Below are positions 1 to 7,584 of a stretch of DNA of 7,686 nucleotides, piece after piece (within the stretch, counting starts at the first letter, position 1; each line of letters starts with the position of its first letter). The notes below the pieces were generated by a model. That model was not told where the DNA came from, made no database searches, and saw only the letters and a program-made list of their open reading frames with translations. The stretch is from positions 1 through 7,686 of the forward strand of contig JBQMXM010000023.1 of assembly GCA_052174015.1 (NCBI GenBank), given 5' to 3'. A program made the translations under genes and the position numbers. This stretch comes from JABCPO02 sp052174015 (lineage in GTDB: Bacteria; Bacillota; Clostridia; TANB77; CAG-508).

Positions 1-165
1 GGCAAACTCATAGAGAAAGTTATGGCATATCCAGAACTTAAATCTAATGATATTGGAAAAAAACAAGTAGCTCTTTATATTAATAATAATATAGAGATAA
101 AATTATTAAAAGAAGATATATTGAGAATAAAATTGCTAAAATACTATTTGTATTTTGGTAGTTAA
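1..165 (+). CDS. C-terminal end of an unrecognised protein (5' truncated by window)
   Basis: Frame 1 is open from the first base and ends at a TAA at 163-165, giving at least 54 residues that finish ...LLKYYLYFGS. The codons (AAA, ATA, TTA, AGA) match the other genes here, and a clear terminator begins 10 bases after the stop, both of which support a real gene end. The tail is lysine- and isoleucine-rich and has no membrane segment or motif that I recognise. I cannot name a function. It is separated from the next gene by the terminator and about 220 bases, so it belongs to an upstream transcription unit. Confidence 0.6.
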   Translation, partial: GKLIEKVMAYPELKSNDIGKKQVALYINNNIEIKLLKEDILRIKLLKYYLYFGS

Positions 166-174
166 CTAAAAATA

Positions 175-211
175 AAAAACTGTTTGTAAATTATAATGCA
201 AGCAGTTTTTT
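175..211 (+). terminator. Rho-independent terminator of the first (partial) gene
   Basis: A 12-bp stem is formed by AAAAACTGTTTG (175-186) and CAAGCAGTTTTT (199-210), with one G-U pair. The loop is 12 bases, and the 3' arm runs into six T residues (206-211). Its position 10 bases after the TAA at 165 fits a transcription stop for that gene. The A-rich left arm mirrors the T tract, so it may also work weakly in the opposite direction. Confidence 0.8.
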
Positions 212-294
212 GTTCTAAAGATTTATACTTTTAAAATGTTAATATTATACAATTAAGAATAAATATATTACAATAGTATTAAAAAAACATCACA

Positions 295-318
295 ATATAT
301 ATATATATATATATATAT
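295..318. repeat. (AT)12 dinucleotide tract
   Basis: Twelve uninterrupted AT units lie in the spacer upstream of the pilin-like gene, ending 70 bases before its ATG. Tracts like this are prone to slippage. I see no good -35 and -10 flanking this one, so a regulatory role is not supported; it could simply reflect base composition. Confidence 0.9.
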
Positions 319-331
319 TAAATCAACACTT

Positions 332-361
332 ATGATATTATAATAAATAATATAATATAAT
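332..361 (+). promoter_or_regulatory. Weak candidate promoter for the pilin-like gene
   Basis: A perfect TATAAT at 356-361 is preceded at 18 bp by ATGATA (332-337), which matches four of six bases of TTGACA. Transcription would start near 368, leaving a leader of about 20 bases with the GGAG ribosome binding site at 379-382. Two other TATAAT hexamers, at 339-344 and 351-356, overlap the same stretch and lack a better -35. In sequence this AT-rich such matches arise easily, so the exact element is uncertain. A promoter somewhere in 212-387 is nonetheless expected because a terminator lies upstream. Confidence 0.3.
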
Positions 362-387
362 AAAAATATATTTAAATTGGAGATAAT

Positions 388-1791
388 ATGAATAAACAAA
401 AGAAAAAACAAAAAAACAATGGTATAACACTAATTGCATTAGTACTTACAATAATAGTACTACTTATACTTGCAGCAGTTGCACTTAGTTTAGCATTAGG
501 TCAAAATGGATTAATATTTAAAGCAAGACAAAGTAAGCAAGATCAACAAATAGCTTTAGAAAAAGATAGAATAATGACAGCATATGGAGCTAGTTTTACA
601 AATAAAGATGGAAAATTTAATAAAGTTACTTTTAAAGGAGAATTGGAAAATCAAGGAGTAAAATTAGATGGTGAAATAGAGGGAAATGAAAATGCTACTC
701 CACTTAACTTAAAAGTTACAACAAAACTTAATGGATATACAGTTACTTATACAATAGAAGATGGTAGAATAATAAATAATCAAATAGGGCAAAATAATTT
801 GGTAGAATCAGGGATACAAGTTGGAGATACTATAATATATGACCCAACAAAAGGAGTAACAGATAACAGTAAACTAACATATACAAGTCAAAAAGGAACA
901 GCTCAAGCAGGTGGTAATGGATATGGCACACAAACCGTAACAATAGACCAAACGGCTAAAGAATGGATAGTAATATCTACTCATAATAATCAAATAAAAG
1001 TAATGGCAAAAGAACCAGTAAAAGGAGTAACAGGAGCAGAATATGAAAACCAATTTACACTTAAAGGTGGAATAGGTTGGTTATATGCAGAAGAAGAACT
1101 ACATAAAGCATGTAGTATATATGGTCATGGAAAAGGAGTAGCTAAACAAAATATAGATTATTATATTGGTAATACATTTAGTAATGGAAAACAAAGAAGA
1201 ACTTTGACAGATACAGCAGCAAGAAGTATGAGAATAGAAGAAATAGTTAATGTGTTAAAAGGTAGTCAATATAATGAGTTTACTCTTGAAGATAAAAAAC
1301 GTCTTTCAAAAGGGGATTATGAAAATCCTTCAAAAAGAATTGAAATGGCACAATATCCAGCTACATATAGTGTACAAGAAGATGCGAGTGGACCAATAAC
1401 TTCTTGTGATTATAGGTCATATAATATATTTTATAATTCAGGTGGTAATGCTGGGTCTGCAGGTGCATGGGATTATGTTGATGATTTTGTAAACTCAGAA
1501 GAAGTTAAGAAAATAAAAAGAAAATTAGGTAAATATATATATCATAATACTCCGTATTGGCTTGCAAATCAAGCAATAGAGACTCGTAAAGGAGATCCTG
1601 ATATAGCAGATTTTGAAATATACTTTAATTATAAAAATGGTACAGAATCAATAGATGTGTATCAATCTGTTGGTTCAGGTTTCACAGATGTATCTATAGA
1701 AAGTCAATCATATTATTTAAGACCAGTAGTATATTTAAATCCAACAATGTTAGAAAAAATAAGTGAAGGACAATGGAAAATAAAAGACTAA
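388..1791 (+). CDS. Pilin-like surface protein with prepilin-type N-terminus and large lectin-like C-terminal domain
   Basis: The 467-residue product starts at an ATG six bases after GGAG (379-382). It opens with a very basic stretch (residues 2-9), then Gly12 and the hydrophobic run ITLIALVLTIIVLL to about residue 37. This is a class III (prepilin peptidase) signal, with predicted cleavage after Gly12. The usual Glu5 of mature type IV pilins is replaced by Ala (A17), a variant I know from many clostridial pilin-like proteins. Residues 38-65 look like the continuing N-terminal helix, and 66-140 are a probable beta-rich segment. A second domain starts around VGDTIIYDP (145-153), with EWIVI (192-196), PYWLA (389-393) and YYLRPVVYLNP (442-452). 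That pattern resembles the C-type-lectin-like or DUF6273-like domains attached to such N-termini in Clostridia. This domain assignment is from memory and only moderately sure. Cys242 and Cys340 could form a disulfide. It has its own terminator, so it is probably monocistronic. The role (surface filament, adhesin or sensor) is inferred. Confidence 0.85.
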   Translation: MNKQKKKQKNNGITLIALVLTIIVLLILAAVALSLALGQNGLIFKARQSKQDQQIALEKDRIMTAYGASFTNKDGKFNKVTFKGELENQGVKLDGEIEGNENATPLNLKVTTKLNGYTVTYTIEDGRIINNQIGQNNLVESGIQVGDTIIYDPTKGVTDNSKLTYTSQKGTAQAGGNGYGTQTVTIDQTAKEWIVISTHNNQIKVMAKEPVKGVTGAEYENQFTLKGGIGWLYAEEELHKACSIYGHGKGVAKQNIDYYIGNTFSNGKQRRTLTDTAARSMRIEEIVNVLKGSQYNEFTLEDKKRLSKGDYENPSKRIEMAQYPATYSVQEDASGPITSCDYRSYNIFYNSGGNAGSAGAWDYVDDFVNSEEVKKIKRKLGKYIYHNTPYWLANQAIETRKGDPDIADFEIYFNYKNGTESIDVYQSVGSGFTDVSIESQSYYLRPVVYLNPTMLEKISEGQWKIKD

Positions 1792-1820
1792 TTAAATAAG
1801 TGAAAATTAAATATATTTAA

Positions 1821-1860
1821 AATAATCTAAATTATATTATTTAGGTTATTTTTTCTTTTT
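1821..1860 (+). terminator. Rho-independent terminator after the pilin-like gene
   Basis: AATAATCTAAAT (1821-1832) pairs with ATTTAGGTTATT (1839-1850) through 12 bp with one G-U pair and a 6-base loop. A T-rich tail, TTTTTTCTTTTT (1849-1860), follows directly. It lies 29 bases after the TAA of the pilin-like gene, which makes that gene a separate transcription unit. The remaining spacer to 1956 is AT-rich; no clean promoter stands out in it, although one is needed for the next gene. Confidence 0.8.
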
Positions 1861-1947
1861 ATTGTTTATTTTTGTGTTTTGTTAAAGGAATATTAAAATA
1901 TTGTATATAGTATGTATATTTTAAATATATTAGTGTAAAATATATAT

Positions 1948-1953
1948 GAGGTG
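1948..1953 (+). promoter_or_regulatory. Ribosome binding site that fixes the start of the 1957 gene
   Basis: GAGGTG, continuing as GAGGTGA, matches the complement of the 16S rRNA 3' end. The GAGG core is 5 bases before ATG 1957. An in-frame GTG at 1951 lies inside this Shine-Dalgarno sequence and has no site of its own, so the ATG at 1957 is the better start. Confidence 0.8.
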
Positions 1954-1956
1954 AAT

Positions 1957-2508
1957 ATGAAAGAAAAAAAAGGAATGTTATCAATATATGCTGTAATTTC
2001 AATGTTTTTTATTATATTGATTTTAACAACAATAAGTTATAGTATATATTTAAAATACAAGAAACAAATATCATATGAAAATTCAATGAGAAAACAACAA
2101 TATTCATTAGATATAGCTAAAGCGAAAGCTAATGAAGTTAAAGAAGAAATAGAGTTTAAAAAAATATATATAGATGATGTATATGATTTTGACTATATTT
2201 TTGGAACTAATATTGCAGAATTAGATATAGATACATCTGCTAATCAAGTTTTTAATAGTGATATGAGAGAAGCTGTAAGAAAGAGATTAGAAAAAGCTAA
2301 AACAACAGGATTTTTAGTAAAGACTACTAGAATGGGTGGAGAATTTAGAGTATATCTAGGTGAGAAAGCAAGAGAAAAAGGTATTAAATATGTTTTAGAA
2401 TTTGATCTTAATGGAAAAACATTAGAATTTATTCAAGATATGTTTAGAAATGAAAGTTTTAAAAATGATATTTTACCATATTTAGAAATACCACAAACAC
2501 CACAGTAG
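1957..2508 (+). CDS. Small single-pass membrane protein, possibly pilin-like (PilX-type N-terminus)
   Basis: The 183-residue product begins MKEKKGMLSIYAV. Its short basic head is followed by one hydrophobic helix at about residues 8-32 and a basic stretch, KYKK. It then continues as a charged, helical region (about 40-70) and a soluble C-terminal part ending in a proline-rich tail. The head KKG followed by a hydrophobic run resembles the N-terminus of minor pilin (PilX-like) proteins, and Gly6 could be a prepilin peptidase site. There is no glutamate at mature position 5, and I recognise no defined domain in the rest, so this is an inference from architecture and from the pilin-like gene just upstream. 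A plain membrane-anchored protein is the alternative. ATG 1957 is preferred over GTG 1951 because the latter sits in the ribosome binding site. Only 49 bases separate its stop from the phosphorylase gene, with no terminator, so co-transcription is likely. Confidence 0.8.
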   Translation: MKEKKGMLSIYAVISMFFIILILTTISYSIYLKYKKQISYENSMRKQQYSLDIAKAKANEVKEEIEFKKIYIDDVYDFDYIFGTNIAELDIDTSANQVFNSDMREAVRKRLEKAKTTGFLVKTTRMGGEFRVYLGEKAREKGIKYVLEFDLNGKTLEFIQDMFRNESFKNDILPYLEIPQTPQ

Positions 2509-2557
2509 TTATAATATATGGAGAGATAAAAGCGAATATACAAAAGATGGAGGAAAT

Positions 2558-5122
2558 ATGTATATATTTAATACAGTTACAGTTATACCAAAATTACCAG
2601 AAAGAATAAAAGATTTAGCACTTATTGCAGATAATCTATGGTGGAGTTGGAATACAGATTTTTTAAAATTATTTAAATTAATAGACAAAGAATTATGGGA
2701 AAATGTAGATAAAAATCCAATTAAGTTTTTGAAATTAGTTTCACAAAATAAGCTTGAGGAAATAATTAAGAATAAAGAATTTTTATTAAAATATGATAAA
2801 ATAGTAAAAGATTTTCATGATTATATGAATACAAAAAATACATACTATTTACAAAAATATCCAAAATATACTAATAAGGTGATTGCATATTTTAGTGCAG
2901 AATATGGACTTGATCAAACAATGCCATTATATTCAGGAGGACTTGGAATACTATCAGGAGACCATATGAAGACTGCAAGTGATTTAGGTATACCACTTGT
3001 TGGAATAGGTTTAGTATATAAGGAAGGATATTTTACACAAAAAATAGATGCAAATGGTAATCAAGTAACTATTTTTAATAGAATTGATATAGATAATATG
3101 CCATTATCAAGATTAAAAGGTGAAAATGGCCGTGATGAAATAATTATAGTACACTTAATGGAAGAAGAAGTGTATTTAAAAGTATGGGAAGTTAATATTG
3201 GGCGTGTAAAGCTATACTTATTAGATGCAGATATTCCTGAAAATTCACAAAGAATAAGAGAACTATCATATAAGCTTTATGGTGGTGGTCGTGATACAAG
3301 ATGTATGCAAGAAGTTATATTAGGTATTGGTGGAATCAGATTACTTGATAAATTAGGATACAAAGTTGACTTATATCATATGAATGAAGGACATTCAGCT
3401 TTTCTAATATTTGAATTAATCTTAAAAATAATGAGAGATAAAAATGTTTCATTTGAAATAGCTAAAGAAATAGCAACATCAAAAACAGCATTTACAACAC
3501 ATACACCTGTACCTGCAGGAAATGATATCTTTGAAAAAGACTTAATATTAAAAGTGTTTGGTAAATATTATGAAAAATTAGGATTAACACAAGACGAATT
3601 TTTATCACTTGGAATGTTACCAAATGATATATATAAGACGCATTTTAATATGGGAGTTTTTGCACTTAAAATAGCAGGTCGTCGTAATGGTGTAAGTAAA
3701 TTGCATGGAAAAGTATCAAGAGAACTATTCTCAGAAGTTTGGCCAAATACTGCAGAAGACGAATCACCAATAGATTATGTAACAAATGGAGTACATACAA
3801 CAACATGGCTTGCACCAGGAATTAAAAAACTATATAATGATTATCTAATTCCTTATTGGCAAGATGAAATATTTAATTCTTCAGTTTGGAAAAAGATTAA
3901 TGATATTCCTGATAAAAAACTATGGGAAACACATATTGCATATAAGAAAAAACTAATTAAATTAATTGAAGAAAATGTAACTGCAAGACTTACAAAAAAT
4001 GGAGTAACATATGATGAAATATTAGAATATACATCAAAGTTATCACCAGAATATTTAACAATTGGATTTGCAAGAAGATTTGCAACATACAAAAGAGCTA
4101 CTTTAATCTTTGATGATTTAGAAAGATTAACACAAATAGTTAATAATCCAAAATACCCTGTAAGATTAGTATTTGCAGGAAAAGCACATCCACAAGATAT
4201 AATGGGGCAAAATTTAATTAAAAGAATAGATGAAGTATCTAAAATGCCACAATTTAAAGGTAAAATAATATTATTAGAAAACTACAATATGGCTTTATCA
4301 AAATTATTAGTATCAGGAGTAGATGTATGGCTTAATACACCAAGAAGACCATATGAAGCTTCAGGAACTAGTGGACAAAAAGCATCAATTAATGGAACAC
4401 TTAACTTTAGTGTGTTAGATGGTTGGTGGGATGAAGGATACAATCATGAAAATGGTTGGCAAATTGGAGTTGCTAGACAATTTGTATCAGAAGAAGAACA
4501 AGATAAGATAGATGTAAAGAGTATGTATAAGACATTAGAAAAAGAGATTGTTCCAAAATACTATAATATATCTGGAAGTGATAAAATTTCACATGAATGG
4601 ATAAAATATATGAAAAACTCTATTACATCAACAGCAGGGCAATTTTCATCACATAGAATGTTAATAGATTACTTAGAAAAAATATATATGCCATTAATAC
4701 AATTAAATGAAAAATATTTTAAAGATATTAAAACAGTAGAAAATTTAGTTGAATGGAAAAAGAATATATCTACTAACTTTGCAAATATACAAGTGATAGA
4801 AGAAAAAACAGTAGAAAATATTAAAATGAATGCAGGAGAAGAGATTCCTGTAGAAATATCAGTAGACTTTAAAGAAATAGACCCTAAATATTGTATAGTA
4901 CAAGCATATATAGCTTCTGTAAAAGAAGATGGTAAAATAGAATATATACAGGATATAGAATTAAAACAAGGTAAAAAAATATCAGAAAATACATTTAAAT
5001 ATGAAGGTAAAATATCAATAAATGATGGTGGTAATTTTGCATACACATATAGGGTGTTACCAAGACATGATATGATATTATCATCACAAGAATTAGATAT
5101 AGCAGTATGGTATATTAAATAG
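2558..5122 (+). CDS. glgP: Alpha-glucan (glycogen/maltodextrin) phosphorylase
   Basis: This cytoplasmic enzyme of family GT35 releases glucose 1-phosphate from the non-reducing ends of alpha-1,4-glucans using phosphate and pyridoxal phosphate. The 854-residue product is of the bacterial/archaeal 'alpha-glucan phosphorylase' type and looks complete. Residues about 10-100 form the N-terminal DUF3417-like domain, with DNLWWSWN at 25-32. The catalytic core follows: YFSAEYGL (111-118), the glycine-rich YSGGLGILSGDH (125-136), HMNEGHSAF (274-282), THTPVPAGND (314-323), FARRFATYKR (504-513) and the cofactor-binding EASGTSGQKASING (600-613). Lys608 should carry the cofactor. By alignment with animal phosphorylase, Arg507 and Lys512 should contact phosphate. 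Residues about 745-854 make a beta-rich C-terminal domain containing GNFAYTYRVLPRH (825-837), as in long family members. A strong GGAGG (2549-2553) lies 4 bases before the ATG. No other glycogen genes are adjacent, so whether it serves storage glycogen or imported maltodextrins cannot be told here. Confidence 0.97.
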   Translation: MYIFNTVTVIPKLPERIKDLALIADNLWWSWNTDFLKLFKLIDKELWENVDKNPIKFLKLVSQNKLEEIIKNKEFLLKYDKIVKDFHDYMNTKNTYYLQKYPKYTNKVIAYFSAEYGLDQTMPLYSGGLGILSGDHMKTASDLGIPLVGIGLVYKEGYFTQKIDANGNQVTIFNRIDIDNMPLSRLKGENGRDEIIIVHLMEEEVYLKVWEVNIGRVKLYLLDADIPENSQRIRELSYKLYGGGRDTRCMQEVILGIGGIRLLDKLGYKVDLYHMNEGHSAFLIFELILKIMRDKNVSFEIAKEIATSKTAFTTHTPVPAGNDIFEKDLILKVFGKYYEKLGLTQDEFLSLGMLPNDIYKTHFNMGVFALKIAGRRNGVSKLHGKVSRELFSEVWPNTAEDESPIDYVTNGVHTTTWLAPGIKKLYNDYLIPYWQDEIFNSSVWKKINDIPDKKLWETHIAYKKKLIKLIEENVTARLTKNGVTYDEILEYTSKLSPEYLTIGFARRFATYKRATLIFDDLERLTQIVNNPKYPVRLVFAGKAHPQDIMGQNLIKRIDEVSKMPQFKGKIILLENYNMALSKLLVSGVDVWLNTPRRPYEASGTSGQKASINGTLNFSVLDGWWDEGYNHENGWQIGVARQFVSEEEQDKIDVKSMYKTLEKEIVPKYYNISGSDKISHEWIKYMKNSITSTAGQFSSHRMLIDYLEKIYMPLIQLNEKYFKDIKTVENLVEWKKNISTNFANIQVIEEKTVENIKMNAGEEIPVEISVDFKEIDPKYCIVQAYIASVKEDGKIEYIQDIELKQGKKISENTFKYEGKISINDGGNFAYTYRVLPRHDMILSSQELDIAVWYIK

Positions 5123-5178
5123 TTATATAGTGTATAAAAAATAAAAGAGAAAATAAGTAGAAAGATATTTAAATTAAA

Positions 5179-5754
5179 ATGAAAATTAATATAGAAAATA
5201 AAAAAGAGAAAAATCAAGATGTTATGAAAAGATATTATATTTTACAAGTATTAAAATATTGTATAATCAGTATATTAATTTTTGGATTATTAACATATCT
5301 AAATTTGCAAAATGGACATGAATCAAAAAATTTAACAAATACAATATATTTAAAGATATTTCATTTAAAACCAGGTTATTATTTAATAATAAGGAAATTG
5401 TTTCATTTTACATATTATTTTGTTTATGGATATTTTATATTTCAAGCATGTTATAATTATTATAAATTAAAGAATGTTTCAAATTTATGTATAAAACAAT
5501 TTAATTATGATTTAGAACCAACTGAAAAAAATTATTTGCTTCTTAGTGAATTTAAAAGAAATATACAAAATAAAGTATATATTTGGTATATAGTAATTAT
5601 GTTTATGTTATCTGTATATTGTGAATTTTTACAAATGTATGCTATAGATAGAAATCCAAGTACTATAGACATTCTAATCAATTTTGCAGGTGCATTATTA
5701 ATGCTTATATATATACATATTGTATTTAGCTTAAAAAGAAAGTTAAAAAAATAA
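5179..5754 (+). CDS. VanZ-like family membrane protein
   Basis: The 191-residue product has a basic head and predicted membrane helices at about 22-43, 67-91, 133-152 and 162-184. The VanZ-like signature is visible in two blocks. The first is RKLFHFTYY (72-80), with Lys73 and His76. The second is CEFLQMYAIDR (148-158) followed by STIDILINFAGA (161-172), with Glu149, Gln152, Arg158, Asp164, Asn168 and Gly171. VanZ itself gives low-level teicoplanin resistance, but most family members have no known role and this should not be read as a resistance gene. The loop at about 95-130 is longer than in minimal family members. The start is uncertain: no convincing ribosome binding site precedes ATG 5179 (the nearest purine run, AGAAAG, is about 14 bases away), and ATG 5224 is no better. 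Both choices leave all helices intact. It follows the phosphorylase gene by 56 bases with no terminator. Confidence 0.85.
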   Translation: MKINIENKKEKNQDVMKRYYILQVLKYCIISILIFGLLTYLNLQNGHESKNLTNTIYLKIFHLKPGYYLIIRKLFHFTYYFVYGYFIFQACYNYYKLKNVSNLCIKQFNYDLEPTEKNYLLLSEFKRNIQNKVYIWYIVIMFMLSVYCEFLQMYAIDRNPSTIDILINFAGALLMLIYIHIVFSLKRKLKK

Positions 5755-5781
5755 GTGTTAAAATAAGTATTTCTAGTTAAA

Positions 5782-5803
5782 ATATATCAATTAGATATAT
5801 CAA
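5782..5803. repeat. Short inverted and direct repeat between the VanZ-like and WG-repeat genes
   Basis: ATATATC (5782-5788) and GATATAT (5794-5800) form a perfect 7-bp inverted repeat around AATTA. ATATATCAA also recurs directly at 5782-5790 and 5795-5803, a 13-base period. It lies in the 79-base gap before the 5834 gene. It lacks a T tail, so it is not a terminator. It could be an operator, but all-AT repeats of this size are expected by chance here. Confidence 0.4.
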
Positions 5804-5833
5804 ATAATTATAGATTATATAGAGGAGAATAAA

Positions 5834-7570
5834 ATGCAGGGGAAGAAAACAAATATATTTATAGGTATAATAAACATATTGTGTGGAATAGCAATACTTA
5901 TATATATATACTATTATATGAAATATGGAGCAGACTTAAATAGACATCAAAAAATAGTGTTTGATATATTTAAAATATCAACACTTGGAATTGCGACATT
6001 AATAGCTGTTTTAAATGTTGTATATTCATTTTTAAATATAAAAGAAGGACATTTATTTATATATTATTTACTAGCAGTACCAAGTTTAATAATATATTGG
6101 CATTTAAATTATATTTCCCCATTATTCTTTATTCTTAGTGGAATACTTATAATATTATATATACGTAAAAATAAGTTTATAAAAAAAGAAAATTTTGTAT
6201 TAAATACTTTAAATATAGTATTGTTAGTATTAATAATATTAAATGGAATACTTATAACACAATATACTAAAATAGCAATAGTATTAAAGGCAAGAGAAAA
6301 TGTTAATACAACTAAATATGATTCTGAATTTTTTAAATTCATAACACCAATAGAAGATAAAAGTGTATATATAAACATGGTATTAAATAATAAGTATGGA
6401 TATATAGATGCTTTAGGAAAAACAAGGATAGAATTTAAATATGAATATGCAACACCATTCTATAATATAAAGGCATATAATAAAGAGTTTAAAGTAGCGG
6501 CAGTTAGTCAAGGAAAACTTACAAAAGTTATTTTAAAAAATGAAAGAGAAGTAATGTCATATAATTCAGAATATGATAATTCTGATTATTCAGGTAAGAT
6601 AGAAGAATTTGAAAATATTTTAAAAAATGAAATGAAAATACAAGAATATAGTTTAGAAACAAAGATAGATGAAAAATCACTTGTTGGACTATATAAAAGA
6701 GGAGCATATTCAAAAGAAGCAAATGACAAACAAAATAAATTAGAAGAAGAAAAATTAGAAAAACAAAAAAATGATGATGATTCATATTATGAAGACTATT
6801 TTCAAGGTAAAAAAGAAGGAATAAAAAGAAACTATTTGACATATACACATAGATTTGATTTTAATCAAAAATACGATATATTAGTTACAGAATCAAAATT
6901 AGGTGAAAAAACAATATATAAGATTGCACCAAAAGGGCATTTAAGAGATGCATCTAAATTAGATGTAGAAAAACTATTATATGATGAAAAAGGATTATAT
7001 ATTTTTGATAATGGAACAATACCATATTATTCACCATCTAAAAAAGAAAGTGGTTGGATAACATCAGATGGTAAAAAAAGAAAAATAACAGGAAATGCAC
7101 AAATACTATATATGGAAAAAGATAAAATAGCTATAAAAAACAATGATAGAAATGTATCATATTTTATCTCAACACAAGATAATACAGGAACACCAATTTC
7201 ACAAATGTATAAAGAAATAATTAAAGACAAAGATAAATATATAGTAAAAACAAATAATGATAAATGGCAGATATTAGATTTAAACTTTAACAAAATGATA
7301 CCTGAAGAATATGATATATTCAAACCAGAATTATTATCATTAAGATTATATATATTTGCTAATTTACCACAAAGTCCTAAATATAATGAGTATGGATATA
7401 TGCAATTAAATTATACAGTATATAGTCCTTCATTACATAAAATATGTATAAATGTAGAAAAACTATATAACCTATATTTTAAATATAATGAACAAAAAGA
7501 AAATTATGAACAATATATCCAAAGAATAAAGAGAGTAGATTTTCCTAAGTTAAATGAAAATATACAATAA
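5834..7570 (+). CDS. Multi-pass membrane protein with WG-type repeats, function unknown
   Basis: The 578-residue product starts at an ATG six bases after GAGGAG (5822-5827). Five predicted membrane helices fill the N-terminal quarter, at about residues 7-28, 45-68, 72-89, 91-110 and 122-143. A soluble region of roughly 430 residues follows. It contains NKYGYIDALGKTRIEFKYEY (186-205), a good match to a WG repeat (consensus like KWGYID..GK.VI..KYD). A second, degenerate copy lies at about 475-497 (DKWQILDLNFNKMIPEEYD). GWITSDGKKRKITG (407-420) may be a third, weak one. Between them, residues 293-330 are highly charged and likely disordered or coiled. WG repeats form beta-rich modules in many Firmicutes surface or envelope proteins, and no catalytic motif is visible. 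Which side of the membrane the soluble part faces is unknown. It follows the VanZ-like gene by 79 bases without a terminator and may share its transcript. Confidence 0.85.
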   Translation: MQGKKTNIFIGIINILCGIAILIYIYYYMKYGADLNRHQKIVFDIFKISTLGIATLIAVLNVVYSFLNIKEGHLFIYYLLAVPSLIIYWHLNYISPLFFILSGILIILYIRKNKFIKKENFVLNTLNIVLLVLIILNGILITQYTKIAIVLKARENVNTTKYDSEFFKFITPIEDKSVYINMVLNNKYGYIDALGKTRIEFKYEYATPFYNIKAYNKEFKVAAVSQGKLTKVILKNEREVMSYNSEYDNSDYSGKIEEFENILKNEMKIQEYSLETKIDEKSLVGLYKRGAYSKEANDKQNKLEEEKLEKQKNDDDSYYEDYFQGKKEGIKRNYLTYTHRFDFNQKYDILVTESKLGEKTIYKIAPKGHLRDASKLDVEKLLYDEKGLYIFDNGTIPYYSPSKKESGWITSDGKKRKITGNAQILYMEKDKIAIKNNDRNVSYFISTQDNTGTPISQMYKEIIKDKDKYIVKTNNDKWQILDLNFNKMIPEEYDIFKPELLSLRLYIFANLPQSPKYNEYGYMQLNYTVYSPSLHKICINVEKLYNLYFKYNEQKENYEQYIQRIKRVDFPKLNENIQ

Positions 7571-7584
7571 TTGATAAAAAAGTA

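Noticed and set aside
212..387. Riboswitch or small RNA in the spacer before the pilin-like gene
   Set aside because: The stretch is nearly all A/T with no GC-containing stems. I see no structured RNA beyond the terminator that ends at 211.
1951..1956. GTG at 1951 as the start of the small membrane protein
   Set aside because: The GTG is part of the Shine-Dalgarno sequence GAGGTGA, and ATG 1957 is correctly spaced from it.
2510..2515. TATAAT just after the stop of the 1957 gene as a promoter for the phosphorylase gene
   Set aside because: There is no -35 match 16-18 bases upstream and no TGn extension. A chance hexamer is likely in this composition.
4669..5217. A 182-codon open frame on the minus strand, plus shorter minus-strand frames at 3853-4092, 6109-6378, 6528-6848 and 7027-7323
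   Set aside because: All lie opposite well-supported + strand genes. They encode low-complexity Phe/Ile/Leu/Ser-rich products expected from the complement of AT-rich coding sequence. They have no ribosome binding sites or recognisable domains.
5179..5754. Glycopeptide (teicoplanin) resistance gene vanZ
   Set aside because: Only the broad VanZ-like family motifs are present, and no other van genes are nearby. Most family members have no known resistance role.
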